From NCBI RefSeq assembly GCF_001439635.1, contig NZ_LMBZ01000006.1, forward strand, positions 17,450 through 81,449: a stretch of 64,000 nt of DNA, given 5' to 3'. Within the stretch, counting starts at the first letter, position 1; each line of letters starts with the position of its first letter. Positions 8,914 to 17,618 of this stretch are shown in pieces. A program made the translations under genes and the position numbers. The notes under the pieces were generated by a model, which saw only the letters and a program-made list of their open reading frames with translations, did no database searches and was not told the origin of the DNA. This stretch comes from Solibacillus cecembensis. Its GTDB lineage: Bacteria > Bacillota > Bacilli > Bacillales_A > Planococcaceae.

Positions 8914-9111
8914 ATGGCGCTTATGAATCCAATTACAAACAAAGAACAACAAGTAACCTATTTAAAAGAACGTTTAGAAATCTTCCTTGAGGTTTTAGAT
9001 GCAATCGATCCTGAAACAACTGAACTAGACGACATCGACCGCTTGATTAAAATGATGGACGATTTAGAAGATAAAATGGACCAATTCCAATCTCGTGAAT
9101 CAAACAAATAA
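8914..9111 (+). CDS. SE1561 family small protein
   Basis: A 65-residue acidic protein with the conserved core YLKERLEIFLEVLDAIDPETTELDDIDRLI followed by a short coiled tail. It matches the SE1561 family of Firmicutes, whose function is unknown. The start is unclear. The best ribosome site, AAGGAGGG at 8881-8888, lies 25 bases before the ATG at 8914, and there is an A7 run in between. The second ATG at 8923 is also possible. Confidence 0.75.
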   Translation: MALMNPITNKEQQVTYLKERLEIFLEVLDAIDPETTELDDIDRLIKMMDDLEDKMDQFQSRESNK

Positions 9112-9118
9112 TAGTTAG

Positions 9119-9150
9119 GGCAATACTTTTTACAGTATTGCCTTTTTTGT
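9119..9150 (+). terminator. Terminator of the SE1561-type gene
   Basis: GGCAATACT and its complement around a 6-base loop, followed by TTTTTT. Confidence 0.9.
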
Positions 9151-9315
9151 GCACTATTCTTTTTAATAAAAACTGCCTATTTCTCAGTATAAAGGCTTAA
9201 TTTCACAAGATTCATATCATTCTATGTAAGCGCTCTTTTTTTTCTTGTCTAAAAGAGCTATAATAAACTATGAATTATAAAATATTAATTATATTTTTCT
9301 GGGGGGAAAAATAAG

Positions 9316-10863
9316 ATGTCATATCTAGATACATTAGAACAAAGTCTTTACAACTTAATTACTGAAACTTCTACAAACTTACCAAAGGATGTTCGCCGCG
9401 CAATTAAAAAGGCAAAGCAAGCTGAAAACGCTGGTACACGTGCTGCGATGAGTTTGGATACAATTACTAACAACATCGCTATGGCTGAAGATAACGTTTC
9501 ACCAATTTGCCAAGATACAGGTTTACCAACATTCAAAATTTATACTCCAGTTGGCGTAAATCAACTTGAAATTAAAGCAGCCATTAAAAAAACGATTGTT
9601 GCAACAACTGCTGATGCAAAATTACGTCCTAACTCAGTGGATTCATTAACGGGAGCTAACTCTGGTGATAACCTAGGTGAGGGCCTTCCAGTAATGAAAT
9701 TCGAACAATGGGAAAATGACTATATTACAATCAAGCTTATCCTTAAAGGTGGCGGCTGTGAAAATAAAAACATCCAATACTCTTTACCTGCTGAATTAGA
9801 AGGTTTAGGTCGTGCAGGACGTGACTTAGACGGTATCCGTAAATGTATCCTTCACTCAGTATGGCAAGCACAAGGACAAGGCTGTTCAGCTGGCTTCATC
9901 GGTGTTGGTATTGGTGGCGACCGCTCTTCTGGATACGATCTTGCAAAAGAACAATTATTCCGTTCTACAGAAGATGTAAATGAAAATCTAGAACTTGCAA
10001 AATTAGAAGAATACATCGTAGAAAAATCAAATACTTTAGGCGTTGGTACAATGGGCTTCGGCGGTGAAACAACTTTATTAGGTTGTAAAATCGGCGTCAT
10101 GCACCGTATTCCAGCTTCATTCTACGTTTCTGTTGCATACAACTGTTGGGCATACCGTCGCATGGCGATCGATATTAACCCTTCAACAGGTGAAATCATG
10201 AACTGGCACTACCAAGACGGTGAAAAGATTACATTTAAAGAAGAAAATGTAGCTTCTCAAGTTGAAGAAACAACTACTGAAATCGTAAAATTAACTGCTC
10301 CAATCACAGAGGAGCAAATTCGTTCACTAAAAGTGGGTGACGTTGTATCAATCGACGGTCGCATGTACACAGGTCGCGATGCAATCCACCACCACTTAAT
10401 GGGTGAAGGCGTGGAAGCTCCTGTTGACTTAAACGGTCAAATCATTTACCACTGTGGTCCTGTAATGGCGAAAGACGAAGCTGGCAACTGGGTAGTAAAA
10501 GCGGCTGGTCCAACAACTTCAATGCGTGAAGAGCCATACCAAGGTGATATTATGAAACGTTATGGTATTCGCGCTGTTATCGGTAAAGGCGGCATGGGTC
10601 CAAAAACATTAAAAGCTTTAGGCGAACATGGTGGCGTTTACTTAAATGCAATCGGTGGCGCGGCTCAGTACTACGCAGACTGCATTAAATCAGTTGACGG
10701 TGTAGACTTAATGGAATTCGGTATTCCAGAAGCAATGTGGCACTTAGGTGTTGAAGGCTTCACAGCAGTTGTAACAATGGACTCTCATGGGAACTCATTA
10801 CACGCTGATGTTGAACAATCTTCTTTAGAAAAATTAGCATCACACGCTGAACGCGTATTCTAA
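9316..10863 (+). CDS. fumA: Class I fumarate hydratase (iron-sulfur dependent)
   Basis: Interconverts fumarate and malate in the TCA cycle. This 515-residue protein contains both the alpha domain (residues about 10-290) and the beta domain (about 320-510) of class I fumarases. Cluster Cys candidates are in SPICQDTGLP, GGGCENKN and LLGCKIG. The beta domain has GRDAIHHHLM, PTTSMREEPYQ and GKGGMG. It is oxygen-sensitive by family and distinct from the class II FumC of B. subtilis. The ATG follows a G-rich site (GGGGGGAAAAATAAG), and a bidirectional terminator follows. Confidence 0.92.
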   Translation: MSYLDTLEQSLYNLITETSTNLPKDVRRAIKKAKQAENAGTRAAMSLDTITNNIAMAEDNVSPICQDTGLPTFKIYTPVGVNQLEIKAAIKKTIVATTADAKLRPNSVDSLTGANSGDNLGEGLPVMKFEQWENDYITIKLILKGGGCENKNIQYSLPAELEGLGRAGRDLDGIRKCILHSVWQAQGQGCSAGFIGVGIGGDRSSGYDLAKEQLFRSTEDVNENLELAKLEEYIVEKSNTLGVGTMGFGGETTLLGCKIGVMHRIPASFYVSVAYNCWAYRRMAIDINPSTGEIMNWHYQDGEKITFKEENVASQVEETTTEIVKLTAPITEEQIRSLKVGDVVSIDGRMYTGRDAIHHHLMGEGVEAPVDLNGQIIYHCGPVMAKDEAGNWVVKAAGPTTSMREEPYQGDIMKRYGIRAVIGKGGMGPKTLKALGEHGGVYLNAIGGAAQYYADCIKSVDGVDLMEFGIPEAMWHLGVEGFTAVVTMDSHGNSLHADVEQSSLEKLASHAERVF

Positions 10864-10870
10864 TTCATAC

Positions 10871-10914
10871 AAAAAAGCGACTCTCCCATTCATTTGGGAT
10901 GAGTCGCTTTTTCA
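10871..10914. terminator. Bidirectional terminator between fumarase and tcyP
   Basis: AAAAAGCGACTC-TCCCA pairs with its complement, with an A run before and a T run after, between convergent genes. Confidence 0.88.
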
Positions 10915-10942
10915 TTTTTTCTTCTAGAAAAGCAAGTATTTT

Positions 10943-12325
10943 CTACTGAACTAACGGTGCATTTTCTGCAGATTCATTATAAATCTTTGTATCTAGCTCA
11001 TTCGTTGCACGGCTTGAAACGATACCAGAAACCATTGAACCACTTACATTTAATGCAGTACGTCCCATATCAATTAACGGTTCAACTGAGATAAGTACAC
11101 CTGCAAGGGCAATTGGTAAATCCATTGCGGATAATACGATAATTGCTGCAAATGTCGCTCCCCCACCTACACCAGCAACACCAAACGAACTAATCGCCAC
11201 AATTAAAATTAATGATACTAAAAATGACGGTGTTAATGGATTAATACCAACAGTCGGCGCAATCATAACTGCTAGCATCGCTGGGTATACACCCGCACAG
11301 CCATTTTGACCAATGGATAATCCAAATGATCCCGCAAAGTTGGCAATTCCATCTGGAATACCAAGGCGCTTCGTTTGTGTTTGAATATTTAATGGAAGCG
11401 CACCAGCACTTGAGCGTGAAGTAAACGCAAACAATAACACTTCTGCTGTTTTTTTCACATACGTTAAAGGATTTAATCCTGTTAAAGAAACGATTAATAA
11501 ATGCAATAAGAACATCGCGATTAATGCGACATAAGAAGCGATTACAAATTTTCCTAAATCCATAATAGCTCCAAAATCACTCGTTGCTACTGTTCGTGCC
11601 ATTAGCGCAAGTACCCCATATGGCGTTAAGCGTAATACGATACGAACGACACCCATAATCAATCCGTAAAGTGCGTCCACACCTTTTTTCACATTCGCAG
11701 CTGTTTCTTCTTCTTTACGACGCAATGTTAAATAACTAAAGCCTAAGAATGCTGCAAAGATAACAACCCCAATTGTTGAAGTTGCACGAGCACCTGTTAA
11801 ATCTGAAAATGGATTTGCCGGGAACATCGTTAAAATTTGATCTGGCATCGATGCTACTTCTGCAGAACGCTCAGTCATCATTTCTCCACGAGCAATTTCA
11901 GCATCACCTTGTATAATTTGCGTAGCATCTAAATCAAACGCAACAGTTGTCACAATCCCTATACCAGCTGCAACCGCTGTCGTACCTATTAATACAGTTA
12001 AAATAATAGCAGCCGCTTTACCAAAGTTCTTTCCAACCGTCACTTTCGTAAATGCCGCTAAAATTGAAATGAAAACTAAAGGCATTGCTATCATTTGTAA
12101 TAATTTCACGTAACCATTGCCTACGATATTATACCAAGGCATCGTTGCATTAAGTGCTTCCGATCCAGTCCCGTACCCAAACTGTAAACCTAATCCTAGT
12201 AAAATCCCCAACCCTAAGCCAATAAAAACACGAGTAGAGAATTTCACATGCTTTGAATTTAAGTAATATAAAAACGCAACAATGAGTAATAGTAGCGCAA
12301 CATTAAACAACACTAAAAAATTCAA
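10943..12325 (-). CDS. tcyP: L-cystine sodium/proton symporter TcyP
   Basis: A 460-residue dicarboxylate/amino acid:cation symporter (DAACS) family protein with about 8-9 transmembrane segments and hairpin motifs. LLFAFTSRSSAGALPLNIQ corresponds to the serine-rich reentrant loop, and GQNGCAGVYPAML and GRTALNVSGS match TcyP-type cystine transporters. It imports cystine as a sulfur source. The length matches B. subtilis TcyP (YhcL). It shares a 220-bp divergent upstream region with the iron exporter gene. I saw no certain CymR site. Confidence 0.87.
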   Translation of the reverse strand: MNFLVLFNVALLLLIVAFLYYLNSKHVKFSTRVFIGLGLGILLGLGLQFGYGTGSEALNATMPWYNIVGNGYVKLLQMIAMPLVFISILAAFTKVTVGKNFGKAAAIILTVLIGTTAVAAGIGIVTTVAFDLDATQIIQGDAEIARGEMMTERSAEVASMPDQILTMFPANPFSDLTGARATSTIGVVIFAAFLGFSYLTLRRKEEETAANVKKGVDALYGLIMGVVRIVLRLTPYGVLALMARTVATSDFGAIMDLGKFVIASYVALIAMFLLHLLIVSLTGLNPLTYVKKTAEVLLFAFTSRSSAGALPLNIQTQTKRLGIPDGIANFAGSFGLSIGQNGCAGVYPAMLAVMIAPTVGINPLTPSFLVSLILIVAISSFGVAGVGGGATFAAIIVLSAMDLPIALAGVLISVEPLIDMGRTALNVSGSMVSGIVSSRATNELDTKIYNESAENAPLVQ

Positions 12326-12433
12326 TAATAACCCCTCCTATATAAATTAATTATAAAAACAATAATAACCTATAATTCATATTAGTCAAGTAGGAATAAA
12401 AAAGTTCCATATTTTAATATTATTTTCTTAGTA

Positions 12434-12470
12434 TTTACAAAATGGCACCTTTAAATTATAATCATTATAA
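12434..12470 (+). promoter_or_regulatory. Sigma-A promoter of the Fe(II) exporter overlapped by a perfect PerR box
   Basis: TTTACA (12434-12439), a 17-base spacer and TATAAT (12457-12462) form the promoter. TTATAATCATTATAA at 12456-12470 equals the PerR consensus TTATAATNATTATAA at every position and covers the -10. This predicts peroxide-inducible expression. Confidence 0.8.
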
Positions 12471-12493
12471 ATAAATAATTAATAAAATATAAA

Positions 12494-12536
12494 TGAAACT
12501 CATTATCACCTGTATTAACAATGAAAATCATTATCA
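12494..12536 (+). promoter_or_regulatory. Two Fur-like boxes in the leader of the Fe(II) exporter gene
   Basis: TGAAACTCATTATCA (12494-12508) and TGAAAATCATTATCA (12522-12536) match the Fur 7-1-7 consensus TGATAATNATTATCA with two and one mismatches. The second touches the ribosome binding site. Both lie downstream of the predicted transcription start. Confidence 0.6.
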
Positions 12537-12547
12537 AGGAGGTCCAT

Positions 12548-14452
12548 ATGGAATATTCTAATCGAGAAAGTTTATCATTAAATGAGAAAATAATTGAACA
12601 TAAAGAATTAATTGCCGCTCTTTTTTCTGGTGTTATTATTCTACTAGCTTGGCGCATGGAAACAAACGAACAAATAACAGCAGCGATCATTGCGTATCTT
12701 ACTGCATTTTTTATAGGTGGTTATGCAAAGGCGAAGGAAGGTATTTTAGATACGATTGCAAATAAATCATTAAACGTTGAAATCTTAATGATTTTAGCTG
12801 CCATTGGTTCGGCTATTATTGGCTATTGGACGGAAGGTGCCATCTTAATATTTATTTTTGCTGTAAGTGGCGCACTGGAAACATATGCAATGAATAAAAG
12901 CCATCGTGAAATTTCTGCCTTAATGGAATTGCAACCTGAAGAAGCTTGGTTAGTACGTGGTGGGTTCGAACCAATTAAAGTTGCTGTAAGTGAATTAAAA
13001 GTAAATGACCATATTTTAGTAAAGCCAGGAGAGCGGATTCCTGCCGATGGTAACATATTCAACGGTGTATCCACTGTTGATGAAGCGGCCATTACTGGAG
13101 AGTCTATGCCTATTACAAAAAATATCGATGATGAGGTTTTTGCAGGTACTGTAAATTTAAACGGTGTTTTAACAATCCGTGTGACAAAACCTAGTACCGA
13201 TACATTATTCCAAAAGATTATTACACTCGTACAATCTGCGCAAAGTGAAAAATCCCCTTCTCAGCAATTTATTGAACGCTTTGAAGGTCCTTATGTGAAA
13301 GGTGTTTTAATCGTCGTTGCATTAATGATGGTCGTTCCCTACTATTTACTTGGTTGGGATTGGACAACAACGTTCTATCGCGCCATGGTATTACTTGTCG
13401 TAGCATCGCCATGTGCACTAGTTGCAGCCGTTATGCCAGCAACATTATCTGCTATATCAAATGGTGCAAAAAGCGGTATTTTAGTAAAAGGTGGCGTGCA
13501 TTTTGAACATTTAAGCGTTCTTCGCGTCCTTGCCGTTGATAAAACCGGTACATTAACACAAGGTACCCCTGTTGTAACTGATTTTATCGTCCGTGAAAAT
13601 TTAAACAAAGAAGATACATTGGGAATTATTGCGGCCATTGAAGCACAATCAAATCACCCCCTTGCACAAGCAATTATACGCTACGCAAAGGCACAAAATG
13701 TATCCGCGATTCAAAATATTTTAATCGAAGACATTCCTGGGTACGGAATTAAAGCAACAGTTGATGATCAACATTATTCAATTGGTAAACCAGACTTTGT
13801 TGGAAGTGAGCTTGCACGTAACTTTGCCGATGGTGCATTAAACCAATTAGGTACTGAGGGCAAAACAGTCGTATTTTTAAAAGACGCAGAAGGAATTGCT
13901 GCGCTGATTGCTATGCAGGATGTTGTACGTGAAGAAGCTAAGAAAGCCGTTGCCGAGTTAAAAGAACTTGGTATTGAAGTCATAATGCTTACAGGAGACA
14001 ATGAAACGACAGCCAAAGCAATCGCAAAAGAGGCAGGCGTTACAAACTATGTAGCGGAATGCTTACCAGAAACAAAGGTCACGCATATTAAAGAATACAG
14101 GTCATCGCATAAACACGTAGGAATGGTTGGAGACGGCATTAATGATGCACCTGCTCTAGCAACGGCTTCAGTCGGCATTGCAATGGGTGGTGGTACTGAT
14201 GTTGCCTTAGAAACAGCGGATGTGGTCCTAATTAAAAATGACCTTTCGAAAATTGCCTATGCGGTAAAACTATCACGTAAAATGCAACGAATCATTAAAC
14301 AAAATATCATTTTCTCACTTTCTGTCATTGCACTATTGATCATTTCAAACTTTTTACAAGTCATGAATTTACCACTTGGTGTCATCGGACATGAAGGCAG
14401 TACCATTTTAGTTATATTAAATGGGTTACGTTTATTGAGTAAAAATGTTTAG
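12548..14452 (+). CDS. pfeT: P1B-4-type metal ATPase, PfeT-like Fe(II) exporter
   Basis: A 634-residue heavy-metal P-type ATPase without an N-terminal metal-binding domain. The actuator loop has TGES, the membrane metal site is SPC at residues 287-289, the phosphorylation site DKTGT starts at D331, the hinge is MLTGDN and GDGINDAPA, and the last helix begins with HEGST at about 615. SPC plus HEGST is the P1B-4 signature, shared with B. subtilis PfeT (YkvW, formerly ZosA), which exports Fe(II) under PerR/Fur control. The PerR and Fur boxes here support iron over zinc or cobalt. ATG at 12548 is chosen because AAGGAGG precedes it. The ATG at 12521 lies in the Fur box. Confidence 0.85.
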   Translation: MEYSNRESLSLNEKIIEHKELIAALFSGVIILLAWRMETNEQITAAIIAYLTAFFIGGYAKAKEGILDTIANKSLNVEILMILAAIGSAIIGYWTEGAILIFIFAVSGALETYAMNKSHREISALMELQPEEAWLVRGGFEPIKVAVSELKVNDHILVKPGERIPADGNIFNGVSTVDEAAITGESMPITKNIDDEVFAGTVNLNGVLTIRVTKPSTDTLFQKIITLVQSAQSEKSPSQQFIERFEGPYVKGVLIVVALMMVVPYYLLGWDWTTTFYRAMVLLVVASPCALVAAVMPATLSAISNGAKSGILVKGGVHFEHLSVLRVLAVDKTGTLTQGTPVVTDFIVRENLNKEDTLGIIAAIEAQSNHPLAQAIIRYAKAQNVSAIQNILIEDIPGYGIKATVDDQHYSIGKPDFVGSELARNFADGALNQLGTEGKTVVFLKDAEGIAALIAMQDVVREEAKKAVAELKELGIEVIMLTGDNETTAKAIAKEAGVTNYVAECLPETKVTHIKEYRSSHKHVGMVGDGINDAPALATASVGIAMGGGTDVALETADVVLIKNDLSKIAYAVKLSRKMQRIIKQNIIFSLSVIALLIISNFLQVMNLPLGVIGHEGSTILVILNGLRLLSKNV

Positions 14453-14461
14453 TTCCATATA

Positions 14462-14493
14462 AAAAACACGTAATTTTTTTACGTGTTTTTTTA
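14462..14493. terminator. Bidirectional terminator between pfeT and the YihY gene
   Basis: AAAAAACACGTAA and its complement around a T-rich loop, followed by T7. Confidence 0.9.
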
Positions 14494-14494
14494 T

Positions 14495-15430
14495 TTAAAC
14501 AATTGTTGATTTATTTTCTATTTGCAACTTTTTTGCGATTTGTCGCTTTTGAACGGTGGCATTTAAAAGTCCTCCAAATATTAAAATCATTCCGGTAAAG
14601 TACAGCCACAGCATGAGTATAATGACCCCACCAATACTGCCATAAGTAGCGCTATAATTGCCAAAATTACTAATGTAAAATGAGAAGCCATACGTTAATA
14701 TAAGCCAGCCAGCTGTTGCGAAAATAGCCCCTGGAAATACACTTATAATCGGCAATCTCGGATCAGTATTCGGGACAATCCAGTACATCGCTATTAAGAT
14801 AATACTAATTAATGCTGGCGGCATAATCCAACGTACGAAAATCCAAACCTCTTCAAATGTACCTGTCACGCCAAAATAGCCAAATACGATATCACCAATT
14901 TGCCGCCCAAATACCGGGAGTACAAGCGCTAATAAAATGACAGCTACTAATGAGATGGTAAATAGTAAAGACCATAAACGATTTTTAAAGCTCACTTTTC
15001 CCTCTACATCATACGCGCGGTTCAATGCTTTCATCAAAGCGTCAACTCCTTTTGAAGCTGACCAAATTGTACCTAAAATACCGATAGATAATAATCCGCT
15101 ATTTTGGTTATTTAACACATCTACTAATGTTCCTTCTATAAAGCCATATACTTCATTGGGCATAATATTATCCAAAAAATCAAACACTTGACCTTGCTCT
15201 AAATTCAAATAAGGTAATAATGTCACCATAAATATGAGCATCGGAAAGAATGACAGTAAAAAGAAAAAGGCTAATTGAGCACCCATTCCACTCATATCAC
15301 TTCGCTGTATTCGATATAATAAATCTTGTATAAAACCTTTTGTCGTTAACATATCAATTGATGCGGGATCTGGTGATATATAGGATTTTACAAACATCCA
15401 TTTATCTTGGAATTTTTCCTTTTCATTCAT
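14495..15430 (-). CDS. YihY/BrkB family membrane protein (YfkH-like)
   Basis: A 311-residue protein with six predicted transmembrane helices of the YihY/UPF0761 family, once mislabelled ribonuclease BN. Motifs include DMSGMGAQLAFFFLLSFFPM, GILGTIWSASKGVDALMKAL and ATYGSIGGVIILMLWLYFTG. The molecular function is unproven. It follows the YtxH-type gene by 24 bases and is probably co-transcribed with it. B. subtilis yfkH is the likely counterpart, consistent with yfkK nearby. Confidence 0.85.
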   Translation of the reverse strand: MNEKEKFQDKWMFVKSYISPDPASIDMLTTKGFIQDLLYRIQRSDMSGMGAQLAFFFLLSFFPMLIFMVTLLPYLNLEQGQVFDFLDNIMPNEVYGFIEGTLVDVLNNQNSGLLSIGILGTIWSASKGVDALMKALNRAYDVEGKVSFKNRLWSLLFTISLVAVILLALVLPVFGRQIGDIVFGYFGVTGTFEEVWIFVRWIMPPALISIILIAMYWIVPNTDPRLPIISVFPGAIFATAGWLILTYGFSFYISNFGNYSATYGSIGGVIILMLWLYFTGMILIFGGLLNATVQKRQIAKKLQIENKSTIV

Positions 15431-15454
15431 GCAGCCACCACCTTTAAGAAGATA

Positions 15455-15793
15455 TTAGCCTTGCTGCTCGTCCTTTTTAGAAAACACTTGAATAGTTTCT
15501 GAAACTAAACTTTGAATCGTATTTGGTAATGTCTTTAGCTCATTAGGGTCTTGTCCTTGCAATAAGGTTTGTACATTATCATTCACCGATCCATATACCG
15601 ACTGTGCTTGTTGAATTTTCGAACCTACTATCTCCATTAATTCTTCACGGTTTTCAGCATAATAGGCTACGGTACTTTTTACCTTTTTAGATGTTTCTAA
15701 CGTGTGCTGACGTGTCTCCTTATCCAACATACTAATTGCGGCACCGACTACAGCACCTATTACAACTAACGGTAGTAATTTACTTTTCCCCAT
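15455..15793 (-). CDS. YtxH-type general stress-like membrane-anchored protein
   Basis: A 112-residue protein with an N-terminal glycine/alanine-rich hydrophobic helix (residues 6-22, LLPLVVIGAVVGAAISM) followed by a long charged helical region (KETRQHTLETSKKVKSTVAY). This is the layout of YtxH-domain proteins, which are often stress-induced. A specific function cannot be given. A GGAGGAAG site precedes the ATG. It is the first gene of a pair with the YihY protein. Confidence 0.7.
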   Translation of the reverse strand: MGKSKLLPLVVIGAVVGAAISMLDKETRQHTLETSKKVKSTVAYYAENREELMEIVGSKIQQAQSVYGSVNDNVQTLLQGQDPNELKTLPNTIQSLVSETIQVFSKKDEQQG

Positions 15794-15836
15794 AATTTCT
15801 TCCTCCTAATATCCACTATTGAATTTTATTCCTAAA

Positions 15837-16030
15837 TCAATTATGCCTCGGCATAATTGCGTCCAGATTTTTTTCAAGCGCGCTTGAAAAACTCCCCTAA
15901 AAAAATCTGTGACATCCGCCGGATCTTAACTTGATTCAGTTAGGGTTTGAACCGACACTGATTAGAATTTCCTATTCGGCATTCATCCTCCACTTATAGA
16001 AGTATGGGATGAATGCTGAATCAAGTTAAA
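15837..16030 (+). repeat. Structured intergenic repeat, copy A (full length)
   Basis: About 194 bp. Stem I is AATTATGCC/GGCATAATT at 15839-15858. Next come GCGTCC and stem II, in which AGATTTTTTT pairs with AAAAAAATCT around the inner hairpin CAAGC/GCTTG. CATCCGCCGG follows, then stem III with TTAACTTGATTCAG at about 15926 pairing with CTGAATCAAGTTAA ending near 16028. Inside stem III is an alternative hairpin, GCATTCATCC/GGATGAATGC, around CCACTTATAGAAGT. Compare copies B, C, D and E. Confidence 0.85.
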
Positions 16031-16146
16031 CTTACATATATTTTAACCAAATTCCCAACTTTTTGAAAGCAAAGCACTCATGATTATGTTGACAATTGGG
16101 AAACAAAATGAAATGATAATTCTGTATACATTGAAAGGTAGGGCAC

Positions 16147-16374
16147 ATGATTATGGAATTATCAAATCCAACACAAGAAAATGTGATTTTTATGATTGAA
16201 CAAATTAAAGAAAAACTCCGTATGGTAAACGTTGATGCGATGCAAGCGGATCAATTTAACGCTGAAAAATATGAGGATTTATTATATTTATACAATATGG
16301 TTATGAAGCGCGAATCATTTAGCCTAAGCGAAATGAATGCCATCGTCTTAGAACTTGGTGAGCTTCGTAAATAA
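16147..16374 (+). CDS. yfkK: DUF1128 / UPF0435 family protein YfkK
   Basis: A 75-residue soluble, helical protein with the family core [13 protein letters not shown] segment and [25 protein letters not shown]. Its function is unknown, but it is conserved in Bacilli. ATG at 16147 follows AAAGGTAGGG; a second ATG at 16153 is an alternative. The gene is flanked by copies A and B of the structured repeat in direct orientation. Confidence 0.85.
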   Translation: MIMELSNPTQENVIFMIEQIKEKLRMVNVDAMQADQFNAEKYEDLLYLYNMVMKRESFSLSEMNAIVLELGELRK

Positions 16375-16383
16375 AGTATTTGA

Positions 16384-16422
16384 AAAAGAAGCCTATCACA
16401 TACGTGATAAGCTTCTTTTCAT
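16384..16422 (+). terminator. Terminator of yfkK
   Basis: AAAGAAGC-TATCAC pairs with GTGATA-GCTTCTTTT around a 4-base loop. Confidence 0.85.
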
Positions 16423-16454
16423 GTTTCCTCGACAATATTCCCCAGGAAATGAAT

Positions 16455-16612
16455 GCAATTACGCCTTGGCGTAATTGCGTCCAGATTTTTTTCGAGCCCG
16501 CTCGAAAATCTCCCTTAAAAAATCTGTGACATCCGCCGGGGGCATCGGGCCAACACGACGTTGGTCACTCAGGCGTTGCCGCACGATGCGGCGTTCTTAG
16601 CTTGAGTTCCAC
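16455..16612 (+). repeat. Structured intergenic repeat, copy B (divergent right arm)
   Basis: Stem I is AATTACGCC/GGCGTAATT and stem II contains CGAGC/GCTCG, then CATCCGCCGGGGGC exactly as in the other copies. The sequence after that differs and holds its own short GC-rich hairpins. A match to the usual right end (TGCTGAAACAAGT) occurs at about 16692-16705, so the copy may extend almost to the psuG stop. Confidence 0.8.
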
Positions 16613-16709
16613 TATTTCAGCTATGGCTTTAATTCCCACTAATTAATATTGTATATCTAGAGTTTATATTCAACTCTTTTTAGTATGGAACCTGCTGAAA
16701 CAAGTCGAC
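16613..16709. other. Gap between repeat copy B and psuG
   Basis: No gene. ACTATTTCAGC near 16610 and GCTGAAACAAGT near 16693 are almost complementary and may be the outer stem of copy B. No clear terminator for psuG is visible otherwise. Confidence 0.4.
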
Positions 16710-17618
16710 TTATTTAATTAGTTCTACAGCGATTTTCGCGCCAACACGTGCGTTATTTTTTACTAATGCAATGTTTGCTTCTAATGATTTACCTTGTGTT
16801 AATTCTTTTACTTTGCCTAATAGGAATGGTGTAACATCTTTCCCTGCAATACCTTGTTGTACTGCTTCTGCTAATGCGTTTTCTACAATTCCATTAATAA
16901 AGCTTGCTTCGATCGAGTCTTCTGCTGGAATTGGGTTCGCTACTAATGCACCACCGCGTAAGCCTAAATCCCATTTTGCACGTAAAATTGCAGCTGTTTC
17001 TGCTGGAGAATCTGAACGGAAGTTAACATCAAATTCACTTTCACTTGTGTAGAATGCTGGTAATTTATCCGTACCGTAACCGATTACAGGTACACCTTTT
17101 GTTTCTAAATATTCTAATGTTAAACCGATATCTAAAATCGATTTTGCGCCTGCACAGACAACTGCTACATTTGTCATTGCTAATTCTTCTAAGTCAGCTG
17201 AAATATCCATCGTTGTTTCTGCGCCACGGTGAACACCACCAATACCGCCTGTTACGAATAATTCGATTCCTGCTAATTCAGCACAAATCATTGTTGCTGC
17301 CACTGTTGTAGCACCAATTTTTTTCGTAGCTAATAAATAACCGATATCACGACGAGATGCTTTTGCAACGCCTTGTGCATTACCGAACATTTCTAGTTCT
17401 TCATCCGATAAACCAATTTTAATTTTTCCATCGATAATAGCGATTGTTGCTGGAACTGCGCCGCCATCACGAATAATTTGTTCTACTTCACGAGCTGTTT
17501 TCACGTTTTGTGGGTATGGCATACCGTGTGAAATGATTGTTGATTCTAATGCAATAATTGGTAACCCTTTTTCTTTTGCTTCTAAAACCTCTTGTGAATA
17601 TGATAAATATTGTTTCAT
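16710..17618 (-). CDS. psuG: Pseudouridine-5'-phosphate glycosidase PsuG
   Basis: Splits pseudouridine 5'-phosphate into uracil and ribose 5-phosphate (reversibly). The 302-residue protein shows the indigoidine-synthase-A-like family motifs: [58 protein letters not shown], and [15 protein letters not shown] near the C-terminus. ATG at 17618 has GGAGGG upstream and overlaps the psuK stop as ATGA, so the pair is translationally coupled and completes the PsuK-PsuG pathway. Confidence 0.95.
   Translation of the reverse strand: MKQYLSYSQEVLEAKEKGLPIIALESTIISHGMPYPQNVKTAREVEQIIRDGGAVPATIAIIDGKIKIGLSDEELEMFGNAQGVAKASRRDIGYLLATKKIGATTVAATMICAELAGIELFVTGGIGGVHRGAETTMDISADLEELAMTNVAVVCAGAKSILDIGLTLEYLETKGVPVIGYGTDKLPAFYTSESEFDVNFRSDSPAETAAILRAKWDLGLRGGALVANPIPAEDSIEASFINGIVENALAEAVQQGIAGKDVTPFLLGKVKELTQGKSLEANIALVKNNARVGAKIAVELIK

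Noticed and set aside
12326..12430. CymR site upstream of tcyP (GGAATAAAAAAGTTCC)
   Set aside because: An inverted GGAA/TTCC pair is visible, but I could not match it to the CymR consensus with confidence.
16147..16374. yfkK and its flanking repeats as a composite transposon
   Set aside because: The flanking elements encode no transposase and no target-site duplication was seen; only the bracketing itself is reported.
15837..16707. Repeats at 15.8 and 16.5 kb as a CRISPR array
   Set aside because: Units are 120-195 bp, imperfect, scattered over 34 kb and not separated by regular spacers; no cas genes are present.
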